A DNA stretch of 64,000 bases from Archegozetes longisetosus. Its lineage: Eukaryota; Arthropoda; Arachnida; Sarcoptiformes; Trhypochthoniidae. Location: assembly GCA_018873245.2 (NCBI GenBank), contig JAEMBT020000001.1:248001-312000 (forward strand), read 5' to 3'. Numbering within the stretch: the first letter of the stretch is position 1; every line of letters starts with the position of its first letter. Below, piece by piece: positions 49,616 to 62,700 of the stretch. The translations under genes and the position numbers were made by a program. Under the pieces are notes generated by a model. That model did no database searches and had not been told where the DNA came from. It saw nothing but the letters and a program-made list of their open reading frames with translations.

Positions 49616-52600
49616 GACTCTCATCTGATCTCTCCATGAATCCCTCCTTTTGGTGAAAATTGTGACATTAAACAAAAATTTTTGTGGAACGCATTTGCAT
49701 ATGAATGGCAGGTTCTGGAAAGTAAAGGTACCAAACTTTGACTATTATAGGTTCTGTCACAGCTGTTTAGACTCTCAACTTAAATACAATATAATGGTAG
49801 ACAAATGGACGTGATTCAGGATTTTTTTCTACTCTGTTTCGCTGCCTCTTTCGATGTAATAGATTGGAGCCTCTCTTTTGCTTCTCTAGTGATAGAAAAA
49901 AATGTCGTTCGCATCGATCAGTATATAAGTTATATATCAGAATGAGTGGAAAAAATTTCGCCTGAGATGCCTCTGACTGACTGCTAAGGGATTTATCGCA
50001 TGTCTCATGAATTGGCAGAGCCCTTAACATACCTCTGGTATTACTTCGATCTATTTATTCTATTTCGTCACTGAATACGCCTTATGAACCTTATCGTTAT
50101 GTTAATCCACGACAAACAAAGTGTGACTATAAAACAAGTTTTTTCAAAAGTGCTCTTTTTATTATCCCTTTAAAAACCGGAACACTCAATGCTAACAACA
50201 TATGCAGTTCATGTTTAAACCATTGATGCGATTTAGGTTTTCGCAACTTATAATTATCTAGTTTTTGATATACAATATAACTTGAGAGCAACGTTTGGCC
50301 ACAACTAAAAACTTTGTGCAAAGTACTGACTGACGCAAATACATGAATAGAATAAAAATGAATTAGATTTTCAACTCAAATTACAAGTTTCTCTTGATTG
50401 TGCCACGATAATCAATTGAACAATCACTATAATTAAAACAATTTCTTTTGAAAAGTTTCAGAATAAATTGTTTGATGCGTTCAGAATATATGCCATATTC
50501 TCAAACTTGAATTCTCAATTCTAAGGTAAGTTTGAACGAGTTTGGAAAAGCTTAAAGTGTGCAAAATAATAACAACTGTTGCAAATTAGTTTGCGATCAT
50601 TATAACTTCGCATTACTACGTTTGACGCGAAGGCTTCGAACTAATTACCAAAATGGTCTGTTCAGCCCTTACTCTATATATGACACTTGAATTTGGCTTA
50701 AACAAAGCTTTTAGCACGTTAAAGTTTCAGATGACATTAGAAAAATAACAAATCTTCATGATTAAAGTCTAAGTAAGAACACTTTCAAAAAATTGAACTG
50801 CCAAAGGGATCATCTGGAGTCATTTGTAGAAATTGTATAATAAGACGCAACTTTAAAACAAAACAAGTAAATAAATAAGACTGCTTAGCTTTTTAGTGGC
50901 CTACAAAAGCTTTTCATAATAAATGTTTGACATTATGCGATGTAATTTGTTATATTATGTTATTCTTTATCTCATTGAAAATAACAGGTCAAAGTGTGCT
51001 AATTAGAGTGTACCATAATAATATATTATCAAAAATATGAGTCTATATAATACTGATCTGTGTTCAGAATATTAATCGTATGACAGTGACTTGTTTCTTA
51101 AAATATAGAGCCACTTAACTCAAGTAGAAGCCAATACATTTCGAAAAAAAACCTCTTATTCAGACAAATTCATTGTAAAACACTTGAATACTGTGCCAGT
51201 CGCAACATTTGATGTCAAGTTCGATATAAAGTATTTTTTTAAAGTTAAAACTAGACTCTCAGGTTGTTTTAATTTTATTGAAGCTTGTTTGTTCAGTTCA
51301 GATCTTCACTTTAAATGTTGTCTGTGTAAAGTCTAGATAATTTATGCTCTGTTCCACGATTGCGGTCATAAACACGAAACTAAACAACCATAGATCTCTT
51401 AAACACAAGATATACCCTAATGAGGGCTCTTAAAAAATAGTCGTTCCAATGTCTCATTAAAGCGACTATTTATTCAAAGCAAATATTGTTATTTTGTGCC
51501 TCTATTTAGTAGATTGACTATTGACAGTTGCGTTATTTTCTTTATTAACCCATTGATTAATTATCTTATATTTAGGTTAAGATAAAGTGCTATTTTGACA
51601 ACAAAATTAATACGAATCAGTCGTTTTAATTACTTTTCTTTTAGCTGAACGAAAAGTTCGTTTCGAGGCCGAATAGAAAACTATAATACTCTTATCAATT
51701 GTAAAATAAATGTAATGTAAGAAACTTGAAACTTGTGACTGCATTAAATAAAATGAGAAACACACGTTTAGCCTAAAAATCACAAAGCTTAATATTGACT
51801 CAATTCTTGCAAGTTTTCGGCTAAAAGAATAAGATCGAGACAGTACTTGAGTCCTGTGAAACGATGACTCTCTTCTCTAAACGAATTTCTTTTAGGATAT
51901 GGTATTACTAGTTATATCAAATAACACATAAATCAAATACATTTTACTTAGAGTTTGTAACATTCACATGAATGACTGAACAAAAAATACATGAATATAC
52001 ATGTATAAAAATTCGATGCTTTCTTCTAGATCTGAATCATATTCACAAATGGAAAACTTGTGAAATGCCATCAATTTATACCGTAGTTCATGAATAGAGC
52101 TGTGCGTAAAAAGAAAAACACAAAATGAATAGTCTTAATGATCCATATCCATCTTTAGGATGTATGAAAAGTAGACAGAATTGAAAATGCATAACATGTT
52201 TGATACGTAAACGAATTTTGTCATTTCATAAAAATGTATGCATAAAACTTATATAAAAACAAAATGCTCCACAAGTATAATATTTCTCTTAGTTCTTAAA
52301 GCATTCAACCGAATAAAGTATATCCACTCTATCTCTCTCTTTTAATAAGCATTTCTTACGGTACTTTAGAGTCAAATGTTTTCGGTCAAAGCTTTCTAAA
52401 AATATTTGTGCACAAATGCTTTTCATTTTAATAATAGTTGGCATACAGAAAGTATTTTTTAAAAATGATTTGCCATAAATAAAAATATTTTATTGCGGTA
52501 AACGGTTAAATAGGCATTCGTGCGATCATTTTTGAATTTATGTTTGATTTGACGCACAAAAGTAGGTATTTTTCTGGCCGTAAACTACAACTTAAGGCAT

Positions 52601-53309
52601 ACTCACTCGGTCTAATACATACTCTCATATGTATTATATGCTCTTTCCATTCGACTGGGTTTTGATTATTTTACATTTTTATGGTATAGTTCACACATTG
52701 ATCCTATTCTTGGCCAAAAAATTTGAAGAAAATGCTACATATGTTATACATTATATGTTTTTTTGCAATCCTATTCTATTTATATTATAACTGATCACAA
52801 CAAAAATATTGCATTCGTAAACTTCCAAAATTACTTTTCGAAAGTTAGCATTTCAGTAAAGTTAGAGTGCAAAAGCCCGACAGAAATAACAAGAAAAAGT
52901 TATGAACGTTCAAAATTCTTTCAATGTCTCGATAGGACCATAAACTGTAATCTTTTGTGGAAAAATACATTTTTAAAAGGTTGCTTGCAAGCAAATCATA
53001 TTAGTACTTCAAACATTTTCAAGATTACGAGTGCATTATAATATTGATTAAACATTAAAGTGAACAATCTTCATTATTAATTGCAATATTAATGCGATCA
53101 TTTTTATGAGCGTTAGGTTGTTCCGCACAAGTTAGTATTTCAATAGCGATAGACCAGTAATATACCAAAGCTAACTTTGAATAAGCACTTTTTGAAGCCA
53201 TCGGCATTCCATTTATTTACGATCAGAATTTGCCACAAGCGACTCTTCGACGCCTATTCACTCAGAGCGCAATTAATTAAAGTCTAATTAGCCAATTTAT
53301 CGAACGGTC

Positions 53310-53314
<5 letters not shown>

Positions 53315-53347
<33 letters not shown>
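53315..53347. repeat. (GA)n tract upstream of the Ser-rich gene
   Basis: About 16 GA units lie 490 bp before the start codon at 53838, just after the motif GAACGGTCGCG. It may be part of that gene's promoter (GAGA-like) or a plain microsatellite. Confidence 0.85.
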
Positions 53348-53349
<2 letters not shown>

Positions 53350-53837
53350 AAAGATTAAAGCTATCTTCCTTTTAGTTGTCTAATAGAGTATAGCCCAAGT
53401 TATTCACTTCCTATTGTTCTTTTTACTATAATTAGCACAGTCGTGGAATATTAGAACTTAAATTTAGTAACTAATTGAAAAATAACTTGAATTTTTCATC
53501 CTATCAGTGGGGATAATGACTAAAAAGCAATTTGAATAGTTTGGAAACTTAACTGTTTAATTTGGTGTAATTATCGAACAAATATTAGAGCCATAAAAGT
53601 TAATCAAATAACTTCTATATCTGAAGGAAGGGGAAGAACTCTATTTGAAAACTTGTTACTCTAGGGATAAGCTCTAATCTTGTACTAATTTAAAAATTAT
53701 TTTGACAATCAATCAAATATGACATAATGTTTAATGAAAGGCATATCGTATTTTTTAGGCGTATACACACACTAGTCACTAGTCAGCGAACGGTTTAGTT
53801 TTGACCAGCACTTCGTAAGACCTGACCCCAAATCATA

Positions 53838-55514
53838 ATGAAACTGATTCGTTGGGTTGAGGTTCGATTAACAGGCCGAAGAAATCGGAATAACAGTAAG
53901 AACAAGGATAGAGCTAATGCTAACTGTAAAAGCAACGACATCAAAAGTGAAGCAAATGTTTGTCAAAATAAATGCAAGAGCACCAGCGAGTCATCAAAGC
54001 ATCAAACATACGGCAGTCCAACCTTTTCACTTCAGAGTGAACATGTTAGTGATCTGCCGGCCACTTCACCATATAATGTCTTCCAAAAAGACAAATCTGT
54101 GTCATTAGCACAACAGCCTCACCAAAGTATATCCTCTCCATCGCTAGATACACCGAAGTCTCGTGAAAGGAGTCGTATCAAAACTAATCCATGGCTTCGT
54201 TCGCCATGGCCTATGAGACAGACATATGGCTCTTCCTCTTCAACTGATAGCGGATATAACTGTATTGCTAATAATAAAACCGTTGTCACTAATAATGATA
54301 AAAATGATTCAGCAAATATTGATCTATTTGTTGATGATAAGAGTACAAATGATTGTTATGTTTTAGCGCCTCAAAACGAGTCCAGTAGTGAAGAGTTTGC
54401 CAATAGTACGAGCAGTTCATCAAACAGTGTCTTCAGTTCAAGTAGTTGTAGTATTATTAGTGAAGCAAATGAGATGGCTTGGTCAACAACAACGCTACCG
54501 AATTCTGTGTCGACCCTTACTGTAGAATCGGGTCAATGGTCTACACCTTCTGAATCGAGTTCATCGTTAAGTCAATGCAATGACAACAACAAAACTGCTT
54601 TATATTATAACAAAACAGGCACTGATAATAAGAACTATGTTCCGAAAAGTTCTTTTGTCCCACGTTGTGATTCATCAAAGAATTCCATTTATACTCGAAT
54701 TAATGGAACAGAATCGAAAGGTTCATGTCGCAAAAAGAGATCAACTAAATTAATGAGTACCACATCTAAGCTCGCGCGTGGAAATGAACGCTGGATCTCA
54801 TTGGCTACTGAACTGAGTTCATCTGATGATGAATTTGATGATCTTCATGTTCCAAGTCCTGCGCCACAAGATAGACATTTATTAGACTATCAAATGGCCA
54901 ATAGTTCGTCGCAAATGCTTTCGTGGAGACATTTGTCAAGTAGTTCTCCTGTTGACCGGAAGACTGATTTGAATAGTGGCGCAATGACTGCTTTTGATGA
55001 GGCCTATTCATCAGACATTGAATATAATTTGATAGACTATTACATGAACCGAAACAATAGCTCGGATCACAATAGCTGTACGGCTGATGGAAGTTGTGAT
55101 TCATTGGCCAAAAGCAGTCAATCGATAGTCAGTAATATCTTTTCGAGATCTAAACTACCGATGAGTCCACAAGCGGACAGTGCTATCGGATTGTCTGAAG
55201 AAATGAGTTCGACTAGTACGACGCCGTCCGTCGAAATAAAGCAATGCTCTTCTTTAGATAGAAACAATCATAATCATATTGATGAAAGCACTAACAGTAA
55301 TGAATTCAGTCTCGATGAAAAAGTCAGACAACTCAGAATTGAATTAAGGGATATCGTTGATGTAGCCATGCTTGAAGCTCGTCAGGAACAGATTAGACTT
55401 AGAGAAGGAAGAATTGCATTGCAGACAGAATTGATTCAATATAAACGTCTTCTATTGATTCAAACGTTAGCTCGACTCAGGCATAGGTTAGAGAGCAGTG
55501 CAAATATCTATTGA
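53838..55514 (+). CDS. Serine-rich protein with C-terminal helical domain, unassigned
   Basis: A single-exon frame of 558 residues, not recognised. It opens with a short basic segment (MKLIRWVEVRLTGRRNRNNS). A long low-complexity, probably disordered region rich in Ser, Asn and Thr follows (about 25-480), with islands such as RIKTNPWLRSPWPMRQTYGS and YGSSSSTDSGYNC. It ends in a conserved-looking helical or coiled-coil segment at about 492-555 (VRQLRIELRDIVDVAMLEAR, RLLLIQTLARLRHRLE). There is no signal peptide or membrane segment. A stop at 53823 lies in frame just upstream of the ATG, so the start is sound; TTTTTTAGGCG at about 53752 could be an acceptor for a 5' untranslated exon. The look is that of an adaptor or cytoskeletal protein whose C-terminal helix binds a partner; that is inference. 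AATAAA at 55675 is a likely poly(A) signal. Confidence 0.8.
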   Translation: MKLIRWVEVRLTGRRNRNNSKNKDRANANCKSNDIKSEANVCQNKCKSTSESSKHQTYGSPTFSLQSEHVSDLPATSPYNVFQKDKSVSLAQQPHQSISSPSLDTPKSRERSRIKTNPWLRSPWPMRQTYGSSSSTDSGYNCIANNKTVVTNNDKNDSANIDLFVDDKSTNDCYVLAPQNESSSEEFANSTSSSSNSVFSSSSCSIISEANEMAWSTTTLPNSVSTLTVESGQWSTPSESSSSLSQCNDNNKTALYYNKTGTDNKNYVPKSSFVPRCDSSKNSIYTRINGTESKGSCRKKRSTKLMSTTSKLARGNERWISLATELSSSDDEFDDLHVPSPAPQDRHLLDYQMANSSSQMLSWRHLSSSSPVDRKTDLNSGAMTAFDEAYSSDIEYNLIDYYMNRNNSSDHNSCTADGSCDSLAKSSQSIVSNIFSRSKLPMSPQADSAIGLSEEMSSTSTTPSVEIKQCSSLDRNNHNHIDESTNSNEFSLDEKVRQLRIELRDIVDVAMLEARQEQIRLREGRIALQTELIQYKRLLLIQTLARLRHRLESSANIY

Positions 55515-56076
55515 AAGTCTAATAAGCCATTAGCTAATCGATCAACTTTTCTGCTTATCTAAACTAAAAACTTATTCTAAATAAGTTTGACTCGTAAAAG
55601 CATTTCGTTCTGTATTAGCAAAGTGCTCAAACATTAAGTCCAAAAATAGTGAAACAATCATTCCATCAATGTATAATAAACGAGTTTAATTCAAGTTACA
55701 AAAAACAAATATTTCATTATTTTGTTCAACTGTTTTCTAAATAAGTTTATCTTCACTTTTCAGTACTATTACTTGTACGAGAAATGAGTTTGTATTGTTT
55801 TAGTTAATCAGAATGTATTCAATTGCAAATGTTCATAAATAAAGTGATTCTTTTGAAAGTAAGCTTAAGTGAACTACAGAGATGTGACCATAGTATCAAG
55901 TTGACTGCTCACGCAGTTTGTCATTTAGTCAACCTTTTCAATTAGATTAAAGGTGCAAATAGTTTATGAAAGCTTTAGTTTTGCGCAACAATCAATCAAA
56001 TAAAATCGGTTAATCAACAGAATGGGTTCAAATAATAAATACAAAATCTTCTTAAGTGATCAATAGTTTGCGATGT
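55515..56076. other. 3' flank of the Ser-rich gene
   Basis: This holds the presumed 3' untranslated region with AATAAA at 55675-55680 and a second one near 55.84 kb, then AT-rich DNA up to the PRPS pseudogene. Nothing else was seen. Confidence 0.5.
55675..55680 (+). terminator. Polyadenylation signal of the Ser-rich gene
   Basis: AATAAA about 160 bp after the stop codon at 55514. Confidence 0.5.
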
Positions 56077-57163
56077 CTATTGGGATACATTTTCAAATAG
56101 AAATGAAAGGGATTGCTTGGCATCAATTCGATGGATTACTTCCGCAAAAACATTGCTGGCATCAATCACAGCCAGTTTATTGCATTGCCTTACGCTTTCT
56201 CTCGTGGCAAAGTATTGGTAACAACTAATTTTTCAATTGCAATACAATTGATTCTCTCGCAACGATTTTCACTCAATATTCCGTGTGTAACGAATTGCAT
56301 ATACTTTCAAGGCATTAGCTGCTTTCAGCTTTTCGGCTGCCTTCATGCCAGTGTCACGAGTATCCGCTATATCATCGACAAGTATCGCCCTTCAGAGTAA
56401 GATAAAAATTTTTGTTATAGAAATTGGAAAAGTTCTTAAAAACTTAGGCTCACAACTTTATTTCGAATACCCTCCATTAATATCATAGATTGAACTGAAT
56501 TTGACATTTTTCTCTCTCTGAATAAACTCTAATTAAAGTGAAATCTAAGTTCAATTTTGTTGTCATTCATGTGACTCTTTGGGCTCATCTAGAGTCAGGT
56601 GAAACAATGATGGATTAATCCCATTAAGGTATGTTTTCCTTCATATATTTGATGATTGATGGACCAGCAAATAGGTTGTCAACTGATATGTCAAAAAGCC
56701 TTGAACTTGAGGTGTGTGTAAATCTATTGTAATGATGTGGTTCGCTCTTGCAGTTTGCAATATGCTGGCCAATAGTTTAGGCGCGAGTGCCCTTCTCATC
56801 TTGTCTTGTCGAAAATATGGAAAGTATGTCATGACTACTGCTATCGTTCCAGAAGATGCCAATTTACGCGCTTCAATCATAATAAGTAGTTGCATTATAT
56901 TGTGGTCGATTTCATCGTTTTTTGACTCAATTATATGAACATCCTTATCACGACCAGATCTCCAATATCAACAAGTGTTTCTCTAAAGTTTTAGAACAAA
57001 ATAATCGAACATATATCAATTAAATTAGTGTTATTTAGATCATTGTCGTTCGTATCGCTAAATCTTTTGAGTTGTGCTTTCCCAAATCCATTTTTAGCTT
57101 GTTTACAACTCTTTTCGCAAAACTCGCACGAGTCGAACCGCTAAATGCCTTCAAGCTGAGGTC
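56077..57163 (-). pseudogene. PRPS: Ribose-phosphate pyrophosphokinase pseudogene, intronless
   Basis: A decayed, uninterrupted copy of PRPP synthetase, the enzyme making PRPP from ribose 5-phosphate and ATP. On the minus strand, the whole protein can be followed across changing frames: AFSGSTRASFAKRVVNKL (about 57145-57092), GRDKDVHIIESKNDEID, MQLLIMIEARKLASSG, YFPYFRQDKM, HIITIDLHTPQVQGF, DNLFAGPSIIKYMKEN, SIIVSPDSR-stop-AQRVT, AILVDDIADTRDTG, KVYAI, NRCERINCIAIEKLVVTNT and LAVIDASNVFAEVIHRID. It ends with a stop at 56077. Several frameshifts, several in-frame stops and a small insertion near 57.0-57.05 kb make it non-functional. Exons are fused without introns, as expected of a processed retrocopy, although no poly(A) tail or target duplication remains visible. 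The short plus-strand frames here are shadows. Confidence 0.9.
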
Positions 57164-59751
57164 CAATGAGATTTAAGTTTCGCCATTGAAAAAACTAAAA
57201 CATCAACTTAATCTCGAATTTATAATAGATGCTCTACTTGTTCAAATTCAGTATCTAATAGCTAGTGTTTTGTTGTAGAAAAAAATCGAAGTCATCATCT
57301 TATAACTGACTTAACAACTCCTGACATTATTTAGTTTCAAATTTTGAATGAACTACTGCACGCGTCACTCATTGTTTAAACATTCAATTTTATGAATACA
57401 TTTGATTCTGCTTAGTTTTAGTCGCTTCTTTCCTACTATTGTTGTAAATAATACTCGCTAAATACTTCAGTAAATGAATATTATTAAATAAGATAATCAA
57501 AGCTAACTCTTATGTTGGAATACCAATGTTCGAGATGACAGATTATTGCCCATAAATCTTCATAAGCATGTCTCAAGTTGTGTATATAACGTACAATTTG
57601 CTGCTCAAGATGCCTATCTTGTCCGCAATCGGGTATGCAAATAAAACTTTTGTATTACTGTAAGCTTTGTCTCACACAAATATAACGCTATGAATATCTG
57701 ATTACAGACAAGTCAGCTCTCATAAGCAACAAACTAGATGTCAAATGAACGTCAGATACGCTTTTGAAAACGAAACAAGAATAAAATCAATTCACGGGCT
57801 CACTTGAAAATGTTTCTGTTTAGTTAAACTTGTGAAAGCTTCTTATAGGTAAAGCCTTCACTATTATTTGCTAAAGTAATTTTGCTAATTTTCAAAAAAT
57901 GATCAAATCAGTTTGTAAATTTTCAAAAATTTGTTCAAAATTTCATAGAAAATTTGAACAGAAGATTGTGATGGATTTTTAATCGTATTTCAAATTGAGC
58001 TTCAATAATCTTGTTTTGAGTGTACAATAACTGGAACAGTCTATCCTATAAAGATTGAGACTTCGTTTGAGTAGAAAAAAAATCAAATGAATGGACGAAT
58101 AGTCGAGTTTTGCATTTCATATTATTCAGTTGAGATACGGAAGTAGTTATAATCGCATTCGAAGGAATATACAGCTAGCAATTCATTAAGTTTATTCGTA
58201 ATTAAAGCCATTAATTTTTTCAAGTAATCAAAGTATACAGTTGTGAACTAATGCAATTAAACTCATTTCAGTTATAAAAGGTTTAATTAAAAAGTTTCAA
58301 AATTTCTAAATTAAACAGTCTCATAAGAAAATTATGTTACACAATTGTGTATTATGTGACTTACATCAAGCTAAACGACTATGAAGTCTATCAAATAATA
58401 TAAAAAGTTTACGATCTTGTCGGGTAGTCAAAAAATTTAGCTAAATTAGTCGAGCTGTAAATCAAATAATTTTGCTAGTTTTATCAAATGAATGAAGTCT
58501 TTGTTTATAGGTGATCATGGTCCACAATGATAGAATCTACAAAGTATGGAAAGTCGACTAAAACTACTAGTTTAAGGTTGATTTTTCACAAAAACAACTC
58601 TATAATTCTTGGGCTAAAATAATAAAAAAGAAATTAAAGTCATAATTTTGTAAGAACAAAGTTTATTTGTAAATTTTTTTAATGAAAAATTAAAAGAATT
58701 TTTTCAATAATCAATTAAATAGCTGTTCATGTTTTTGGCACATCTCATAATTGATAAATTTTTACATATTATGATTAAATACTCGTAACAAAGATAAGTA
58801 ATTGGTTTATATTTAGCATTGAATCAGATCTAATAATATACAGCGTTTGTAATAATGATTGCTATCAAATTTTACTTTATATAATGCATCCGTTTATAGG
58901 CAAATGCCTTTAATTGGCACTTCAATCTTCATCTCCTTTTACTAAACACTATTAATAATTTACAGATGTAGCGATTATATGGCACTTAGAGGTAAATATA
59001 AATAACTTGAAGTTGAAGCGATCAATATGAGAATGAAGTATAATTACAATGAAATTAAATAAGTTTAAGGAGTTTTAAGAAGTTTCCAGTTGTCTTCAGA
59101 CAATTGGATTTGAAAGTTTGTCAATGTACTTGAAACTCATTAATGGAATATAGAAATTGATAGTAAAATTTGATCAATCATATCTTAAAACTTATGTACT
59201 CCATACATAAGCTTTAATCGAAAACTTTCAGAATGAATCTCCAGACAGTGGAATTACTCGATTTGAACTAAAATACACAAATAGAAGCCCTTATATTTAT
59301 AATGTATTTACAATAATGAATGAAAGACTAGCTATCTGTAAACCATGAGCTCGGTTGTCAAACATCAGAATCTAATGTTTGAAATGAGATGGAATGACTT
59401 GAAAAAAGATTTTCATTTAAAAATCTTGAATATTATTGACAGTAGCAACGCTCGAGATTTCAATGACTGCTTCATAAGCTTGATATATCTGTATGTTTTC
59501 CAAAATAAATCCAAGCACTGAGTTCGATGCGACAGTTCGACCATGAGCTAGGATTTAGAGCCGAACATGCATTAACTTTTCGATCAGCTTTTTTGACATT
59601 TGCGCTATATTTGCGACTCAGCCAAAAGGTTCGCATTCTACACATATATTTTAGTAGTTATTGATTTCTGTTTCCTATTCAATACCCGAAACTCTTCATA
59701 TCAGACGGTAATTAATATTTCGGCGTGAATTTGACACTACGTGCGTTTCTA
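57164..59751. other. Intergenic region between PRPS pseudogene and LRIG
   Basis: 2.6 kb of AT-rich DNA that must include the LRIG 3' untranslated region at its right end. No coding segment, repeat family or RNA gene was recognised. Confidence 0.5.
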
Positions 59752-62700
59752 TCAATTTCGTTTGGCATTCGAAGAACACATATCATTAACAGAAAAAGAC
59801 TTAATTGGAGAAAATGTCCACGGATTTATTACAACATTCGTAGAATCGGAATTAGGTCTTTTTCCGTTTCTTTTGTGATTGATGTGATCCATACTTAAAC
59901 CTTTATAGAGACCACTTCTAGATTTGAATCGATCTGAGCTGTACGATGGATAAAACGTTGTTTGCATTTCACGCTCATTATAGTCCACTTCTTCGTGAAT
60001 CATTTCACGGCTGTCACGTCTGGCGCTATCACCAGTTCCACTGTCTTTTGTACTTGAATCTGAATGAGTAGAAACCATGTCATCATTATTAATGTGAAGA
60101 AATACATTTGAAGACATGTCAGTTTGATCTGTCGACCGGTGTTTAGTCATTATACCATTTACTGAATCGAATTCAGCGATATTAGTTTCATCTGTATTTG
60201 TTTGACTGTAATCATCACTTCGTTTTCTTGTGTGATAAATAATAATAACCCAAATAAATGAAGTAAACACTATACAGACAAAGACTGCTATCACAATAAT
60301 GCCAATCGTTTTGCTATCTTCTAAAAATAGAGAACTAAAACCAGAACTTTCTTCAAGTTTTTCGTTGTCATTCGAATTAACAGAAGGAATTATATTAAGA
60401 TAAGTCGAATCTTTAACAGTGCCTAAAATATTAGACATTTCACAAGTATATTCTCCATCGTCTGTTGGCTGTGTTTTAACGATAATCAATAATTGATTGT
60501 CAGCAGTAAAAAAGTGTCTTTCGGTTGCAATAATAGCACCGCCATCTTTAGACCAGGTAAGAGTTGGCTTAGGACTTCCCGAAGCCATACACTCGAGAAC
60601 AGCTGTTTCACCAGCAATCGCTTCTTTATCGTTCATGGGTCGCACAAAAGTCGGCACTTCCAATACGTTTAGGAAAGCATTGACTGTGACAGAGCCCGCG
60701 TCGTTAGTCGCAGTACAGGTGTATTGTCCCATATCTGTCACTTTGACTTCAACTATAAAAAATACATCATCTGTAGGCATGACATGCATTCTTCGTTCCA
60801 TAGCTGCCGGAAAGTTATCACCGCCGTCTTTTTGCCACGAAATCTCAGGTAAAGGCTGACCTCTGGCCGCGCATTCCAGACGAGCCGTATTTCCTGCTTT
60901 GACCGTTACATTCGATGGAGTTTTTGTGAATAATGGCATTACGTGAACATTAATGCGAATCTTGTGAGTATAGACGGCACCGAAATTGTTTGAAGCTATG
61001 CACTGATAGCGACCTTCATTTTCATCTTGAATATTAGTCAAATGTAGATTTCCTGTATATTCGGTGACGTTATCGTTTTTCAAATAAGTGAATGTCTCCA
61101 AATATGAAGTGTCGATCGATGTGTTAATTATTTGATTGTCTTTTCTCCACTGGAATTGCATAGGAGTCGAACTGCTTGAGGCTGCTTTACAAGACAGAGT
61201 CATCTTATCTCCTTTCAAAGCTGTCAAAGGCTTATCTACCAATAATTTGAAATCATCGATAAGATAAGGCTTTAGATAGTCCTGACACGTAAACTCTTCA
61301 GGATTAGCTTCGAGTAATGACTTATCAATCAACCATTTCGGATGTTTGCATTTCGCGTCTTTGATTAAGTGCTGATCGCTTGAGTTTTTGAGCCAAATTG
61401 GGAGCCATTTCAAAGTGCAATCACACAATAAATCAGTTGTATCGAGACGAAGCTCCTGTAAACGATTGAACCACGAAAATGATTGATCTTGTATTGACGC
61501 GATCGGATTATGACTCAAGTCTAGTATTTCCAAATTTGAAAGACCACTAAAGGCTCGTTTTGAGATTGACTTTATATAATTAAAGGCCAGTCCCAAGTTC
61601 TTTAATCGATCCAAACCAACAAAAGAACCGCTCGAATCTTCGATAGTCCATGAAATTTCGTTGTGATCCAAAAGAAGCACTTCCAAAGCAGACAGTGAAC
61701 GAAAAGCTGAGTCATCAATGAATGAAATAGAGTTGTGATCAAGTGCTAAATATTGTAACGAATGCAAACGACTGAAGGTGTCTTTAGTTATAGAATGCAA
61801 TCTATTATGAGACAAATCCAATTCCCATAGCTTTCTTGAGAACTCCCAGCCATCGCCATCGGTCTCATTAATCAAATTATGACTTAATGTCAATTGATTC
61901 AGTGATGACAAGCCGTACAACCATCCCTTTCGTACTTTAGTTATGTTGTTGTGATCCAAATGCAGAAATTGAATACTGTTGAGACCCCAAAAGGCCCCAT
62001 CGAACAGTTGTGACAATTGATTTTTCCTCAGCTTCAAAGTTTGCAATGACTCTAAACCATGAAATACTAGTCCATCCAATGATTCCAATCTGTTGCGACT
62101 TAAGTCCAATTCTTTTAGTAAAACCAATTTTCTCAGTAATTCTTTAGGTATGGAAGAGATGCGATTTTTTGAGAGACGCAAAACTTCTAGATTTGTTAAG
62201 TTATCAAAAGCTCCCTTTTCTATACCAGTTATTCGATTATTGCTCAAATTAACTGAACCTAACTTTGAAGAAGTATTAGAGAAGAAACCGTTCGGTATCG
62301 TTATTAACTGATTGTAACTCAAGTCCAGTGATTGTAGATTTGGATATTGAGTACTCGAATTAAACAGTGAATTGATGTTATTGTGATGCAATACTAATTG
62401 TCTCAAATCTGACAAACAATTAAACTGTGGAAACTCTGTTAAAAGATTGTTATGGAGTTTTAAGTCTTGTATCGGAGGACAAGATTTGGCATTTTTCGCA
62501 TTATTATCATTATTTGCACTCATAAACAAATTATTGTCCAATTTTTTTAGTTGTGCATGGCTTAAGTCCAGACGAACCAAATTCTTGAGTCCATTAAAGG
62601 TGTTGATTTCAATATTATATAACGGATTTTGCGATAACTCCAATAATTCACACCATTTGGGGATTTGTTGCGGAACTGATGTTAAGCGGCGATTCGAACA

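Larger units (their letters stand above)
40083..53837. other. Gene-poor region between SDHA and the Ser-rich gene
   Basis: No complete gene was recognised in 13.7 kb. The first few hundred bases hold the SDHA promoter and 5' untranslated region. The rest is AT-rich, with two long compound microsatellites (41.6 and 49.6 kb), a GA tract (53.3 kb) and several short coding-like islands (43.80-43.91, 46.03-46.51 and 47.57-47.65 kb) that may be exons or relics. The region 49.5-50.05 kb is richer in GC and could be regulatory. Confidence 0.45.

Noticed and set aside
56113..56400. 95-codon plus-strand frame
   Set aside because: The minus strand carries clear PRPP synthetase similarity here, so this frame is a shadow of the pseudogene.
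60497..60859. 120-codon plus-strand frame
   Set aside because: It lies opposite the LRIG Ig-domain coding sequence and reads as an antisense shadow.
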